Below, piece after piece: positions 46,993 through 58,576 of a DNA stretch of 64,000 nt. The notes below the pieces were generated by a model. The model ran no database searches. It was not told where the DNA came from and saw nothing but the letters and a program-made list of their open reading frames with translations. The DNA comes from Paracoccus sp. SMMA_5_TC (GTDB lineage Bacteria; Pseudomonadota; Alphaproteobacteria; Rhodobacterales; Rhodobacteraceae), in contig NZ_CP102355.1 in assembly GCF_009696685.2 (NCBI RefSeq), forward strand, positions 1,909,501-1,973,500. The letters are read 5' to 3'. A program made the translations under genes and the position numbers. Within the stretch, counting starts at the first letter, position 1. Every line of letters starts with the position of its first letter.

Positions 46993-48932
46993 GCCTTGGC
47001 GCGCTCGGTCGATTGGGGGGTGCTGGGGGCCAGGTTCATCCGCGACCACATTTCCTGCACCTTGGCGCGTTCGCTGTCGGGATAGGCGGTGATCGGCGGC
47101 AGCCCGCCCGCCAGCGCGTAAAGCAGGATGTCGCGGGCAATCGGCGCCGCGGCCGTCGAGCCGCCGCCGCCGTGTTCGACCACAACCGACACCGCATAAC
47201 GCGGCATCTCATAGGGCGCGTAGCAGACGAACAGCGCATGGTCGCGCCGGTTCCAGGGCAGTTGATCGTTTGAAATCACCCCGCGCGCGCGTTCGGCGGC
47301 GGTGATGTTGCGCACCTGACTGGTGCCGGTCTTGCCCGCCATCTGCCATTCGGGGGCAAGGATCCGGCTGCGCCTGGCGGTGCCGTGGCTGCCGTTCATC
47401 ACCGCATCCATACCTGCCCGCGCGGTGCGCAGGTTCAGGGGGTTTATGTCGAGGTCGGGCCATTCCGGCACCGGTTGCGTCACCCCGTCGATGGCCCGCA
47501 CCAGCCGGGGCTGGACCGCCCGGCCGGTGGCGATGCGCGCGGTCATGATCGCCAATTGCAGAGGCGAGGCCAGAACATACCCTTGCCCGATCGAGGCGTT
47601 GATGGAATCGCCCAACTGCCATTCCTGATTGTATTTCGCCCGCTTCCAGGCGCGGTCGGGCGCGATGCCTTCGGTGATGGCCGACATCGGCAGGTCGTGG
47701 CGCACGCCGATGCCCAGCTTGCGCGCCATGGCCGCAATACGGTCGATGCCCACGCGCTGGGCAAGTTCGTAATAGAATACGTCGCAGGACTGCTCCAGGC
47801 TCTGGATCGCATTCACGGTGCCGTGGCCGCCCCGGCTCCAGCAGTGAAAGCGGCGTCCCGCGACCTGCAAGGATCCCGGACAATAGAAGCGCGAACCGGG
47901 ATTGATCACCCCTGCCTCGAGCCCCGCCAGCAGGGTCACCATCTTGAAGGTCGAGCCCGGAGGATAGGCCCCCTGAACTGTCTTGTCGGCCAGGGGGCGA
48001 TGGTCGTGGTTCATCAGCGCCCGATAATCCGGGCCGGAAATGCCGCGCACGAACTTGTTGGGATCGAATACGGGCGATGAGGAAATGGCCACGATATCGC
48101 CATTCGTCACGTCGATCACCACCGCGGCCGCGCTTTCCTCGCCCAGGCGCTGGGTGGCGAAATTCTGCAAGCCCGCGTCCAGCGTTGTCTGGACGGTCGC
48201 ACCCTGCTGTCCCTCTTGTCGCGACAGTTCGCGCATCTCGCGCCCGGCGCTGTTCACCTCGACCCGGCGGGCGCCCGCCTTGCCGCGCAGCACCTCTTCC
48301 AGCTTGGCCTCCATGCCGACCTTGCCCAGCTGAAACTCGGGCAGGCGCAGGACGGGATCGGGATTTTCGATCTTGGACAGATCGTAATCCGATACCGGGC
48401 CGACATAGCCAAGCACATGGGCGAAGTCGCCGGCCCGGGGATAGCTGCGCGACAGCCCCGCCTCGGGCGTGACACCGGGCAGGGCGGGCGCATTGAGCGC
48501 GATCGAGGAAAACTCGGCCCAGGTCAGGCGGTCGGCCACCATCACCGGGGTGACGGCGCTGCGCTTGCGGATTTCCTCGAGCAGTTCGGCGGCGCGGCGG
48601 TCGGTCATGGGGATGATCTGGCGCAGCCGGGCGATCACGGCCGAGACATCGCCGGCCTCTTCTCGGGTCAGGGTAACGCGGTAATTCTGTTCGTTGCCGG
48701 CAATGATGGTGCCGTTGCGGTCGAGAATCAGCCCGCGGGCCGGCGGCAAGAGCCGGATCTTGATCGAGTTGCCGTCGGAAAGCATCCGATACTGATCGGC
48801 ATGTTCGATCTGCATCGACCGCAGCTTCAATCCCAGGACGCTGACGACTGCGGCCTGTATCGCGCCCAGCATCAGAACCCGGCGGGTGATGATGCGGCTG
48901 CTTTCGCTGACTTCGCGTTCGGACTTGCGCAT
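46989..48932 (-). CDS. mrdA: Penicillin-binding protein 2 (MrdA)
   Basis: This class B transpeptidase of the elongasome cross-links lateral-wall peptidoglycan. The 647-residue protein has an N-terminal membrane helix (about 18-36), the dimerisation/pedestal region, and the transpeptidase domain with catalytic Ser327 (STFK), S-x-D at 382-384 (SCD) and KTGTS at 534-538. ATG 48932 lies 2 bases after the mreD stop. The order mreB-C-D-mrdA-rodA is canonical. Confidence 0.96.
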   Translation of the reverse strand: MRKSEREVSESSRIITRRVLMLGAIQAAVVSVLGLKLRSMQIEHADQYRMLSDGNSIKIRLLPPARGLILDRNGTIIAGNEQNYRVTLTREEAGDVSAVIARLRQIIPMTDRRAAELLEEIRKRSAVTPVMVADRLTWAEFSSIALNAPALPGVTPEAGLSRSYPRAGDFAHVLGYVGPVSDYDLSKIENPDPVLRLPEFQLGKVGMEAKLEEVLRGKAGARRVEVNSAGREMRELSRQEGQQGATVQTTLDAGLQNFATQRLGEESAAAVVIDVTNGDIVAISSSPVFDPNKFVRGISGPDYRALMNHDHRPLADKTVQGAYPPGSTFKMVTLLAGLEAGVINPGSRFYCPGSLQVAGRRFHCWSRGGHGTVNAIQSLEQSCDVFYYELAQRVGIDRIAAMARKLGIGVRHDLPMSAITEGIAPDRAWKRAKYNQEWQLGDSINASIGQGYVLASPLQLAIMTARIATGRAVQPRLVRAIDGVTQPVPEWPDLDINPLNLRTARAGMDAVMNGSHGTARRSRILAPEWQMAGKTGTSQVRNITAAERARGVISNDQLPWNRRDHALFVCYAPYEMPRYAVSVVVEHGGGGSTAAAPIARDILLYALAGGLPPITAYPDSERAKVQEMWSRMNLAPSTPQSTERAKA

Positions 48933-48934
48933 GA

Positions 48935-49465
48935 TTACCGCAACCTCGCCTCGCGTTCGGCAGGATTGCGCGACAGGCCGGGGATGCGCCCGATCAACAG
49001 CGCAATCAGCGGATAGGCCGCCACCGTTGCGATCCAGTGCAGCAGCACCTGGCCCAGGCCGACCGTCGGAAGGAAGAACAGTGTCAGGATAAACCGGTTC
49101 AGCACCATCAGCACCGCAATCAGCATTGCCACGCGCCACCATTCAATCACGAATGGAAGATGCCGCCAACGCGGTTCACGCCTTCGTGCGGATTCGCTGG
49201 CCAGCACGACCAGGGCCGCCCCCAGACCGGGCGGCCGCAGGAACAGCAGATCCTCGATCAGATACAGCGCGGCAATGGTCAGCACCGGGATCTGGTCGGG
49301 TCGGCGCAGCACCCACGCCAGCGTCAGGCACAGACCCAGGTCCGGGCCGGGCCAGGCTATCCGGCCCGGCGCCAGAGGCAGCAGGCGCGCAAAGACAATG
49401 GCCATGAACAGCAGAACGAACAACGCCTGCCCAAGCAGGCGCTGCCGGCGAAGCGGCTCAATCAT
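48935..49465 (-). CDS. mreD: Rod shape-determining protein MreD
   Basis: This small integral membrane protein of the elongasome has 176 residues and five or six hydrophobic helices, for example LLGQALFVLLFMAIVFARLLP and AALYLIEDLLF, with TLAWVLRRPDQIP in the conserved part. Sequence conservation in this family is low, and the call relies on position between mreC (8-base overlap) and mrdA. Confidence 0.9.
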   Translation of the reverse strand: MIEPLRRQRLLGQALFVLLFMAIVFARLLPLAPGRIAWPGPDLGLCLTLAWVLRRPDQIPVLTIAALYLIEDLLFLRPPGLGAALVVLASESARRREPRWRHLPFVIEWWRVAMLIAVLMVLNRFILTLFFLPTVGLGQVLLHWIATVAAYPLIALLIGRIPGLSRNPAEREARLR

Positions 49466-50390
49466 CCGCGCCCTCTTCGGCGGGGGCGGCTTCGTCCACG
49501 CTGGCCATCGGCGGCATGGGCGGACCGATGAAATCCGCGGCCGGGGGCGGGATCAACAGGCCGCTGTCCGAAAGACGCTCGGCCGGGTGACTGCGCAGCA
49601 CGCGCAGAAACTCCAGCCGCCCATAATCGGCAGCCAGGCGCACCCGCAGGCGGCCATCGCTTGCCATGACGACCTGACCCACAGGCAGACCCGGAGGAAA
49701 GACGCCGCCATCGCCAGAGCTGATGACCCTGTCCCCAGGGCGCAGGTTTTCCGGGCTTTCGATGAATTCCAGCGCCGGCAATGCCGAATTGTCGCCGCTG
49801 AGCAGCGCGTGCTGGCCCGAGGGCAGGATCGTCACCGGGATGCGGCTTGACGGATCGGTCAGCAGCATCACCCGGCTGGTTGTCTGTCCCACGCCCGAGA
49901 TGCGGCCGACCAGTCCCAGGCCGTCCATGGTGGCCCAGCCGTCCAGAATGCCGTCGCGCGCGCCGACATTCAGCAGCACCGACTGCCGAAAGGCGGTGCC
50001 GCTGTCGGTCAGCACCACCCCGGAAACCGATGTGAGCGCCGGATCGATACGAACGTTGTTCTGTGCCAGCAGCTTGGCGTTTTCCTGTTCCAGCTGCACC
50101 GCGGCCTCTTTCCAGGCGGCCATCTTCTGCAATTCGCGGCGCAGTTCCTGGTTCTGTTCATAAAGCCGGGCATAGGACTGGAACCCCGCCACCATGCGCG
50201 ACAGCTTGGTGACCGGGCTCATTACCCATTCCATGCTGGGCACGAAGCGATCGACAAAAGCCGCGCGCATGCGCTCGGCCCTGGGGCTGTCGATCTTCCA
50301 GAACAGAAAGATCGCCAGCAGCACCAGCACCAGCAGCGACACCAGGATGCGCCGGACCGGGGCGGCGTAATCGGGGCCCTTGCGCGGCAT
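49458..50390 (-). CDS. mreC: Rod shape-determining protein MreC
   Basis: This bitopic periplasmic scaffold of the elongasome has 310 residues. It has a membrane helix (about 13-31), a coiled coil (about 70-112: YEQNQELRRELQKMAAWKEA) and the two beta-barrel domains with LNVGARDGILDGWATM, LVGRISGVG and GDRVISSGDGGVFPPGLPVG. The C terminus has an extra Pro-rich tail of about 45 residues. It lies 10 bases after mreB. Confidence 0.94.
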   Translation of the reverse strand: MPRKGPDYAAPVRRILVSLLVLVLLAIFLFWKIDSPRAERMRAAFVDRFVPSMEWVMSPVTKLSRMVAGFQSYARLYEQNQELRRELQKMAAWKEAAVQLEQENAKLLAQNNVRIDPALTSVSGVVLTDSGTAFRQSVLLNVGARDGILDGWATMDGLGLVGRISGVGQTTSRVMLLTDPSSRIPVTILPSGQHALLSGDNSALPALEFIESPENLRPGDRVISSGDGGVFPPGLPVGQVVMASDGRLRVRLAADYGRLEFLRVLRSHPAERLSDSGLLIPPPAADFIGPPMPPMASVDEAAPAEEGADD

Positions 50391-50400
50391 TGCCCGGCGA

Positions 50401-52511
<2,111 letters not shown>

Positions 52512-52547
52512 TCGCCGCCCCGCCATCCGCGCGCCAGGGCCGCGCGG

Positions 52548-54110
52548 TCAGTGTGAATACATGCTGACCTGTTTCGCGTCGGCGCCTTCGCCGACCATCT
52601 CGCGCCGCACCTTCAGCCGGTTCAGCGCCCCGACATAGGCCTTGACGCTGGCCAGGATGGTGTCGGTGTCGGCGGCCTGACCCGTCACGATGCATCCGTT
52701 TTCCTCCATCCGGACGCTAACGGTTGCTTGGGCATCGGTGCCTTCGGTGACGGCATGCACCTGATAGAGCTGCAGCCGCGCCTCATGCGGCCAGATCGCC
52801 TTGACCGCGTTGAAACAGGCGTCCACCGGTCCGTCACCGGTCGCGTGGACGGTCTTTTCCTGATCGCCGACGATCATGGTCAGGTCGGCCGACTGTCCGT
52901 CGCTGCCGCAGACCACGCGCAGATGCTTGACCTGCAGATAGTCGTGGTCGGTATTGGCGGCGCTGTCCTGCATCAGCGCGACCAGGTCGTCGTCGTAGAT
53001 TTCCTTCTTGCGGTCGGCCAGCGCCTTGAAGCGGACGAAGATGTCCTTGAGCTGGTTGTCGCCCACGTCATAGCCCAGGTCGCGCAGCTTGGCGCGCAGC
53101 GCCGCGCGGCCGGAATGCTTGCCCATGGCGATATTGGCCTCGTTCAGGCCGATGTCGGCGGGGCGCATGATCTCGAAGGTTTCGACGTTCTTCAGCACCC
53201 CGTCCTGATGGATGCCGGATTCGTGCAGGAAGGCGTTCTTGCCCACCACGGCCTTGTTGGGCTGAACCACAAAGCCCGAGGCCTGTGACACGCGCCGCGA
53301 CAGGCCGATGATCTTGGTCGTGTCGATGCCGGTGGTGAAGGGCATGATGTCATGGCGCACTTTCAGCGCCATCACCACCTCTTCCAGCGCGGTATTGCCG
53401 GCGCGTTCGCCCAGGCCGTTGATGGTGCATTCGATCTGGCGGGCACCCGCCTCGACCGCGGCCAGGGCGTTGGCGGTCGCCATGCCCAGGTCGTTGTGAC
53501 AGTGGGTGGCAAAGATCACAGTGTCGGCGCCGGGCACCCGTTCCAGCAGCATCCGGATCAGCGCGGCGGATTCGCGCGGCGCGGTATAGCCCACGGTGTC
53601 GGGGATGTTGATGGTGCTGGCCCCGGCCTTGATGGCGATCTCGACCACGCGGCACAGATAGTCGTGTTCGGTGCGGGTGGCATCCATGGCCGACCATTGC
53701 ACGTTGTCGCACAGGTTGCGGGCGTGGGTCACGGTCTGCTCGATGCGCTCGGCCATCTGGTCCATGTCCAGATTGGGGATGGCGCGGTGCAGCGGCGAGG
53801 TGCCGATGAAGGTATGGATGCGCGGCTGGCGGGCGTGGCGCACCGCTTCCCAGCAGCGGTCGATATCCGGGATCTGGGCGCGCGCCAGACCACAGATTAC
53901 CGAATTGCGGCTGCGGCGCGCGATTTCGCTCACGGCTGCGAAATCGCCCTCGGACGCCATGGGAAAGCCTGCTTCGATGATGTCGACGCCCATGTCGTCC
54001 AGCATGCCGGCGATTTCCAGCTTCTCGTCATGGGTCATGGTGGCGCCCGGCGACTGTTCGCCATCGCGCAGCGTGGTGTCAAAGATCAATACGCGGTTCT
54101 TGTCGGTCAC
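52548..54110 (-). CDS. leuA: 2-isopropylmalate synthase
   Basis: The first committed enzyme of leucine synthesis condenses 2-oxoisovalerate and acetyl-CoA. The 520-residue protein has the HMGL-like barrel with DTTLRDGEQSPGATM near the N terminus, HCHNDLGMATANALAAVEAG and a C-terminal regulatory LeuA domain (about 390-510). The start is GTG 54110 with AAGAAGGA at good spacing. A Leu-rich leader peptide and alternative hairpins lie directly upstream, indicating attenuation. Confidence 0.95.
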   Translation of the reverse strand: MTDKNRVLIFDTTLRDGEQSPGATMTHDEKLEIAGMLDDMGVDIIEAGFPMASEGDFAAVSEIARRSRNSVICGLARAQIPDIDRCWEAVRHARQPRIHTFIGTSPLHRAIPNLDMDQMAERIEQTVTHARNLCDNVQWSAMDATRTEHDYLCRVVEIAIKAGASTINIPDTVGYTAPRESAALIRMLLERVPGADTVIFATHCHNDLGMATANALAAVEAGARQIECTINGLGERAGNTALEEVVMALKVRHDIMPFTTGIDTTKIIGLSRRVSQASGFVVQPNKAVVGKNAFLHESGIHQDGVLKNVETFEIMRPADIGLNEANIAMGKHSGRAALRAKLRDLGYDVGDNQLKDIFVRFKALADRKKEIYDDDLVALMQDSAANTDHDYLQVKHLRVVCGSDGQSADLTMIVGDQEKTVHATGDGPVDACFNAVKAIWPHEARLQLYQVHAVTEGTDAQATVSVRMEENGCIVTGQAADTDTILASVKAYVGALNRLKVRREMVGEGADAKQVSMYSH

Positions 54111-54140
54111 GGTCGGAATCCTTCTTCGTGCTGATGTGCT

Positions 54141-54184
54141 CCGGGCACGACCCTGACTGAGCGGCGGCCCGGGGACCCGCTCAG
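54141..54184 (-). promoter_or_regulatory. Possible leuA attenuator hairpins
   Basis: CTGAGCGG (54157-54164) pairs with CCGCTCAG (54177-54184), and the second arm contains the leader-peptide stop codon. A competing stem CCGGGC (54141-54146)/GCCCGG (54167-54172) cannot form at the same time. Mutually exclusive stems are expected for attenuation, but there is no T-run after them, so the exact mechanism is unclear. Confidence 0.5.
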
Positions 54185-54282
54185 CGCAGCGTAAGCAGAA
54201 GAAGACCGCGGAGATTCACGGCCAGACGCCCGCCCATGGGCGCGTCCGGGGCCGAGACAATGATCTGTCGCATCCGAGTCAT
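54181..54282 (-). CDS. leuL: leuA leader peptide
   Basis: This 33-codon frame from ATG 54282 ends in NLRGLLLLTLR and has seven Leu among its last 14 codons, three of them CTT, a rare codon here. It lies 70 bases before leuA, as in leader-peptide attenuation of leucine genes. The predicted transcription start is at or next to its ATG, so it would be translated without a leader. In-frame ATGs at 54273 and 54237 could give 30- or 18-residue versions. Interpretation as an attenuator peptide is inference from codon content and position. Confidence 0.75.
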   Translation of the reverse strand: MTRMRQIIVSAPDAPMGGRLAVNLRGLLLLTLR

Positions 54283-54289
54283 GGGGCGC

Positions 54290-54318
54290 ACTATAAAGCT
54301 GCGGTGCAAGGCTTGGAA
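54290..54318 (-). promoter_or_regulatory. Promoter of the leuL-leuA unit
   Basis: TTCCAA (54318-54313, 4 of 6 to TTGACA), a 17-base spacer and TATAGT (54295-54290, 5 of 6 to TATAAT) read on the minus strand. The expected start falls at about 54282-54284, on the leader ATG. It sits right after the purD stop. Confidence 0.55.
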
Positions 54319-54328
54319 AGACCGAAAA

Positions 54329-55609
54329 TCACTGGTCGGTATCGCGCGGCAGCGCCCGCCAGCCGATGTCGCGGCGATAAAAGCCGTCGGGCCAGTCGAT
54401 CGCACGCGCAAGCTCATAGGCGCGCTGATGTGCCTGGGCAAGCGTTGCGCCACGCCCAGTTGCGGCCAGCACCCGGCCGCCCGTGGCAATCAGCCCCTGC
54501 GCTCCGCGCGCGGTGCCGGCATGAAAGACCATATGCGCGGAATCGCTGGGTAACCCCTCCAGTCCCGCGATGGCGGTGCCCTTGCGATAGCTGCCGGGAT
54601 AACCCTGTGCGGCCAGCACCACGGTCAGCGCGTGATCGTCGGCCCAGGTGACGGCGGCTTCGGCCAGCCGCCCTTCGGCGCAGGCCAGGATCAGGTCCAG
54701 CGCCTGCGCGCCGAGCCGCATCATCAGCACCTGACATTCCGGGTCGCCGAAACGGACATTGTATTCGACCAGCCGCGCCTCGCCGTCCTGGATCATCAGC
54801 CCCGCATACAGCACCCCCTGGAAGGGCGTGCCGCGACGGGCCATTTCCGCGACCGTCGGGCGCACGATGCGCTCCATCACCTGATCCTGCAGGGCAGGGG
54901 TCAGCACCGGGGCCGGCGAATAGGCGCCCATGCCGCCGGTGTTGGGGCCGGTGTCGCCGTCGCCGACGCGCTTGTGATCCTGGGCGGTGCCGATCGGCAG
55001 GCAGTCCTGGCCGTCGCACAGCACGAAGAAGCTGGCTTCCTCGCCCTGCATGAACTCCTCGATCACCACCTCGGCCCCGGCCGCGCCAAAGGCACCGCCG
55101 AAGGCATCGTCGATGGCGGCCAGCGCCTCGGACTCGGTCATGGCGACGGTGACGCCCTTGCCGGCGGCAAGCCCGTCGGCCTTGACCACGATGGGCGCCC
55201 CGTGGCGGCGGATGTGCTCGCGCGCCGGCCCCGCGGCGTCAAAGCGCGCCCAGGCAGCGGTGGGCGCGCCGCAGGCGTCGCAGATTTCCTTGGTGAACGC
55301 CTTGGATGCCTCGAGCATGGCGGCCGCGCGCGAAGGGCCAAAGACCAGGATCCCCGCGCCGCGCAGGTCGTCGGCCACCCCTGCGGCCAGCGGCGCCTCG
55401 GGGCCGATCACCACCAGGTCGATGGCGTTTTCCTCGCAAAAGCCGATGACGGCAGGGCCGGAAAGAATGTCGAGGTCAGCCAGCCGGGCCAGCCCCTCCA
55501 TCCCGGCATTGCCGGGGGCGACGAACAGCCGGTCGCATTTCGGGTTCTGCCGGATGGCCCAGGCCAGCGCATGTTCGCGCCCGCCACCGCCCAGGATCAG
55601 GATGTTCAT
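54329..55609 (-). CDS. purD: Phosphoribosylamine-glycine ligase (GAR synthetase)
   Basis: The second step of purine synthesis joins glycine to phosphoribosylamine using ATP. The 426-residue protein has the N-terminal MNILILGGGGREHALAWA, the ATP-grasp domain with PIVVKADGLAAGKGVTVA and the GARS signature RFGDPECQV. ATG 55609 starts exactly at the conserved MNILILGGGG; the upstream in-frame extension is not conserved. It is divergent from xseA with 97 bases between. Confidence 0.96.
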   Translation of the reverse strand: MNILILGGGGREHALAWAIRQNPKCDRLFVAPGNAGMEGLARLADLDILSGPAVIGFCEENAIDLVVIGPEAPLAAGVADDLRGAGILVFGPSRAAAMLEASKAFTKEICDACGAPTAAWARFDAAGPAREHIRRHGAPIVVKADGLAAGKGVTVAMTESEALAAIDDAFGGAFGAAGAEVVIEEFMQGEEASFFVLCDGQDCLPIGTAQDHKRVGDGDTGPNTGGMGAYSPAPVLTPALQDQVMERIVRPTVAEMARRGTPFQGVLYAGLMIQDGEARLVEYNVRFGDPECQVLMMRLGAQALDLILACAEGRLAEAAVTWADDHALTVVLAAQGYPGSYRKGTAIAGLEGLPSDSAHMVFHAGTARGAQGLIATGGRVLAATGRGATLAQAHQRAYELARAIDWPDGFYRRDIGWRALPRDTDQ

Positions 55610-55706
55610 GCATGGCCCCCCTTGCGACTGCATGGGCCTAATAGGAACTGGGCGGGCGGGGATCAATCCCCTTGATCCTCGCGCGCGCGCAAGTCACAAC
55701 CGGGGC

Positions 55707-57338
55707 ATGGAACTGTTCGACCAGCCCCCCGCCAGCAATGCCCATGAATTCACCGTCTCGGAAATCTCGGGCGCGGTCAAACGGGTGCTCGAGGGCGAGT
55801 TCGGCCGCGTGCGCGTGCGCGGCGAAATCGGGCGGGTGTCGCGGCCGTCGTCGGGGCATCTCTATTTCGATCTCAAGGACGACCGGGCGGTGATCGCGGC
55901 GGTGACCTGGAAGGGGCAGGCCGCGAAACTGTCCACCCGCCCCGAGGAAGGCATCGAGGTGATCGCCACGGGGCGGCTGACCACCTTTCCGGGGCAGTCG
56001 AAATACCAGCTGATCGTGGACGAAATCGAGCCCGCCGGCGCCGGCGCGCTTATGATGATGCTGGAAAAGCGGCGCAAGGCCCTGGCCGCCGAGGGGCTGT
56101 TCGATGACGCGCGCAAGCGGCCCTTGCCCTATCTGCCGCGGGTGATCGGGGTGGTTACCTCGCCCTCGGGGGCGGTGATCCGCGACATCCTGCACCGGTT
56201 GCGCGACCGCTTTCCCACCCGGGTGCTGATCTGGCCGGTCGCCGTGCAGGGCGAGGCCTGCGCGCCGCAGGTCGCGGCCGCGATCCGGGGGTTCAATGCG
56301 CTGGAACCGGCAGGGCCGATCCCGCGCCCCGAACTGATCATCGTGGCGCGCGGCGGCGGCAGCCTTGAGGATCTGTGGGGTTTCAACGAGGAAATCGTCG
56401 TGCGCGCGGCCGCCGACAGCCGGATTCCGCTGATTTCGGCGGTGGGCCACGAAACCGACACCACGCTGATCGATTTCGCCGCCGACCGCCGCGCGCCGAC
56501 GCCGACCGCGGCCGCGGAAATGGCGGTGCCGGTGCGCGCCGAACTGGCGGCCCGCCTGGCCGAGTTGCAGGCCCGCATCCTGCGCGCGGCGCGCACCGAT
56601 CAGCAACGCCGCCGCCAGCGGCTGCTGGACATGGGTCGCGCCCTGGGCCGGCCGCAGGCGCTGGTCGATCCGGCGCGGCAGCGGTTCGATCTGTTTTCGA
56701 CCCGGCTCGAGCCGGCCTTGCGCGGTTTCACCCGCGCGCAGCGGGCACGGCTGGATGCGCTGCCGCTGTCGCTGTCGGCGCTGCGCGGGCTGATGCGGGC
56801 GCGGCGGGACCGGCTTCGCGACCTGTCGGCACGGCTGCCGCTGGCGCCGGGACGCCTGGTCGGCCAACAGCGCCAGCGCTTGCAGGGCCTGGACGATCGC
56901 CTGCCACTGGCGCCCGGTCGTCAGCTGCTGCTGCGCCGCCAGCGCCTGCAGGACATGTCCGGGCGTCTGATCGCGGCGCGTCACCGGATGCTGGCGCAGG
57001 CGGCGCGTGATCTGGCCCGCGACCGGCGCAACCTGGGTGACTGGGCGCGCCGGCTTCAGGTCGTGGGTGGCCGCATCCTGCCCCAACGGCACGAGGCGCT
57101 GGGCCGGCTGGATCGGCTGTTGCAGACGCTGGGCTATACCCAGACGCTGCGGCGCGGCTATGCGGTGGTGCGCGCGGGCGCGGGCGTGGTGACCTCGGCG
57201 GCCCAGGCGGTTCAGGCCGGGCAGGTGCAGATCGAATTCCACGATGGCCGTGTCGATGCCCGTATCGAGCAGGCCGGCCCGCCGCCGCGCGCCGGGCGCA
57301 AGCCGCGCGCCGACAAGGACCAGCAAAGCCTGTTCTGA
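55707..57338 (+). CDS. xseA: Exodeoxyribonuclease VII large subunit, extended
   Basis: The catalytic subunit of ExoVII degrades single-stranded DNA. The 543-residue protein has an N-terminal OB fold (about 10-105) with GRVRVRGEIGRVSRPSSGHLYF, the nuclease core with VTSPSGAVIRDI, IIVARGGGSLEDLWGFN and SAVGHETDTTLIDFAAD, and a long coiled region. It is longer than the usual 400-460 residues. The extra length comes from roughly 22-residue helical repeats (RLPLAPGR twice, then related units) at about 375-455. The small subunit xseB is not in the window. Confidence 0.94.
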   Translation: MELFDQPPASNAHEFTVSEISGAVKRVLEGEFGRVRVRGEIGRVSRPSSGHLYFDLKDDRAVIAAVTWKGQAAKLSTRPEEGIEVIATGRLTTFPGQSKYQLIVDEIEPAGAGALMMMLEKRRKALAAEGLFDDARKRPLPYLPRVIGVVTSPSGAVIRDILHRLRDRFPTRVLIWPVAVQGEACAPQVAAAIRGFNALEPAGPIPRPELIIVARGGGSLEDLWGFNEEIVVRAAADSRIPLISAVGHETDTTLIDFAADRRAPTPTAAAEMAVPVRAELAARLAELQARILRAARTDQQRRRQRLLDMGRALGRPQALVDPARQRFDLFSTRLEPALRGFTRAQRARLDALPLSLSALRGLMRARRDRLRDLSARLPLAPGRLVGQQRQRLQGLDDRLPLAPGRQLLLRRQRLQDMSGRLIAARHRMLAQAARDLARDRRNLGDWARRLQVVGGRILPQRHEALGRLDRLLQTLGYTQTLRRGYAVVRAGAGVVTSAAQAVQAGQVQIEFHDGRVDARIEQAGPPPRAGRKPRADKDQQSLF

Positions 57339-57355
57339 AAACCGCGCCGGCCGGC

Positions 57356-58570
57356 TTACTGCGCCGTTTCGCGCGGGCGCAGCATCAGCCACAGCAGGGC
57401 GCCGCCCGCCAGCACCAGGAACGGCAGCATCGCCAGGTTGACCGCGCTCCAGCCCGCCTGCGCCGATCCGCCCATGCAGTTCATCAGCCCGCCCGAGGAC
57501 AGCGAGGCCAGGAACACCCCGCCAAAGACGATGGCATCGTTGATGCCCTGCACGCGCTCGCGTTCTTCGGGACGATAGGTGCGGGTCAACATGGCGGTGG
57601 CGCCGATATAGCCGAAGTTCCAGCCCAGCCCCAGCAGGATCAGCGCGATGTAGAACTGCGCCAGATCGACCCCCGACAGCGCGACGGCACCGGCGGCGGC
57701 CAGGATCACCAGACCCAGCATCACGATGCGCGTGGCGCCGAAACGCGCGATCAGATGGCCGGTGAAGAACGACGGCGCGAACATCGCCAGCACATGGCCG
57801 GCCACGATATTGGCCGCATCGCTGGTGTGAAAGCCGCAGCCCACCACCGCCAGCGGTGCCGAAGTCATCACCAGGTTCATCAGCGCATAGGACACCATGC
57901 CGCAGATGATCGCCACCGCGATGGCGGGCTGGCGCAAAAGCTGCGCCGTGGGGCGCCCGCCATGGGCACTGCCGTCCCGGACCGCAGGGCGCGGAATGTC
58001 CAGAAAGGCGAACAGCACCGGCCCCAGCAGGTTCAGCCCGATGATCGCCGCATAGGTCGCCATGAAGGGCACGGCGGTCATCTCGGCGGTCATCCGCACC
58101 AGCGCCGGGCCGGTAAAGGCCGCCAAGAGCCCGCCGGCCAGCACATAGGAAATCGCCCGCGGCTGATACTCGGGCGGCGCGCAATCGGTGGCGGCAAAGC
58201 GGAAAAAGCCCTGCGCCGCCATATAGACCCCGGTCAGCAGCGCGCTCATGGTGAACAGCCAGAAATTGCCCGAGGCAAGCCCATAGGCCGCCAGCGCCGC
58301 CCCCAACCCCGCCGCGCCGCAGGCCAGCAGGAACCCCGCCCGGCGGCCATGGCGCTGCATGAAGCCCGACAGCGGCCGCGCCGACAGCGCCGAGCCCAGG
58401 ATCATCATCGACAGCGGCAGCGTGGCGATGCAGGGATTGGGGCTGAGCATCTGCCCCGCCAACCCCCCGACGATGAAGATCATCGACATCTGCGCGCCCA
58501 GAATTGCCTGGGCCAGCATCAGCACGATGACATTGCGCCGCGCCCGGCGCATCTGGTCGTCAGGGGTCAT
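57356..58570 (-). CDS. MFS transporter
   Basis: This 404-residue major facilitator with about 12 membrane helices has the loop 2-3 region SGFMQRHGRRAGFLLACG, typical of the family, and a second half with LIARFGATRIVMLGLV. No clear substrate signature is seen; it resembles uncharacterised YfcJ/arabinose-type exporters only in general layout. It converges with xseA over 17 bases and lies 6 bases after eda on the same strand, so the two may be co-transcribed. Confidence 0.87.
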   Translation of the reverse strand: MTPDDQMRRARRNVIVLMLAQAILGAQMSMIFIVGGLAGQMLSPNPCIATLPLSMMILGSALSARPLSGFMQRHGRRAGFLLACGAAGLGAALAAYGLASGNFWLFTMSALLTGVYMAAQGFFRFAATDCAPPEYQPRAISYVLAGGLLAAFTGPALVRMTAEMTAVPFMATYAAIIGLNLLGPVLFAFLDIPRPAVRDGSAHGGRPTAQLLRQPAIAVAIICGMVSYALMNLVMTSAPLAVVGCGFHTSDAANIVAGHVLAMFAPSFFTGHLIARFGATRIVMLGLVILAAAGAVALSGVDLAQFYIALILLGLGWNFGYIGATAMLTRTYRPEERERVQGINDAIVFGGVFLASLSSGGLMNCMGGSAQAGWSAVNLAMLPFLVLAGGALLWLMLRPRETAQ

Positions 58571-58576
58571 GGCATC

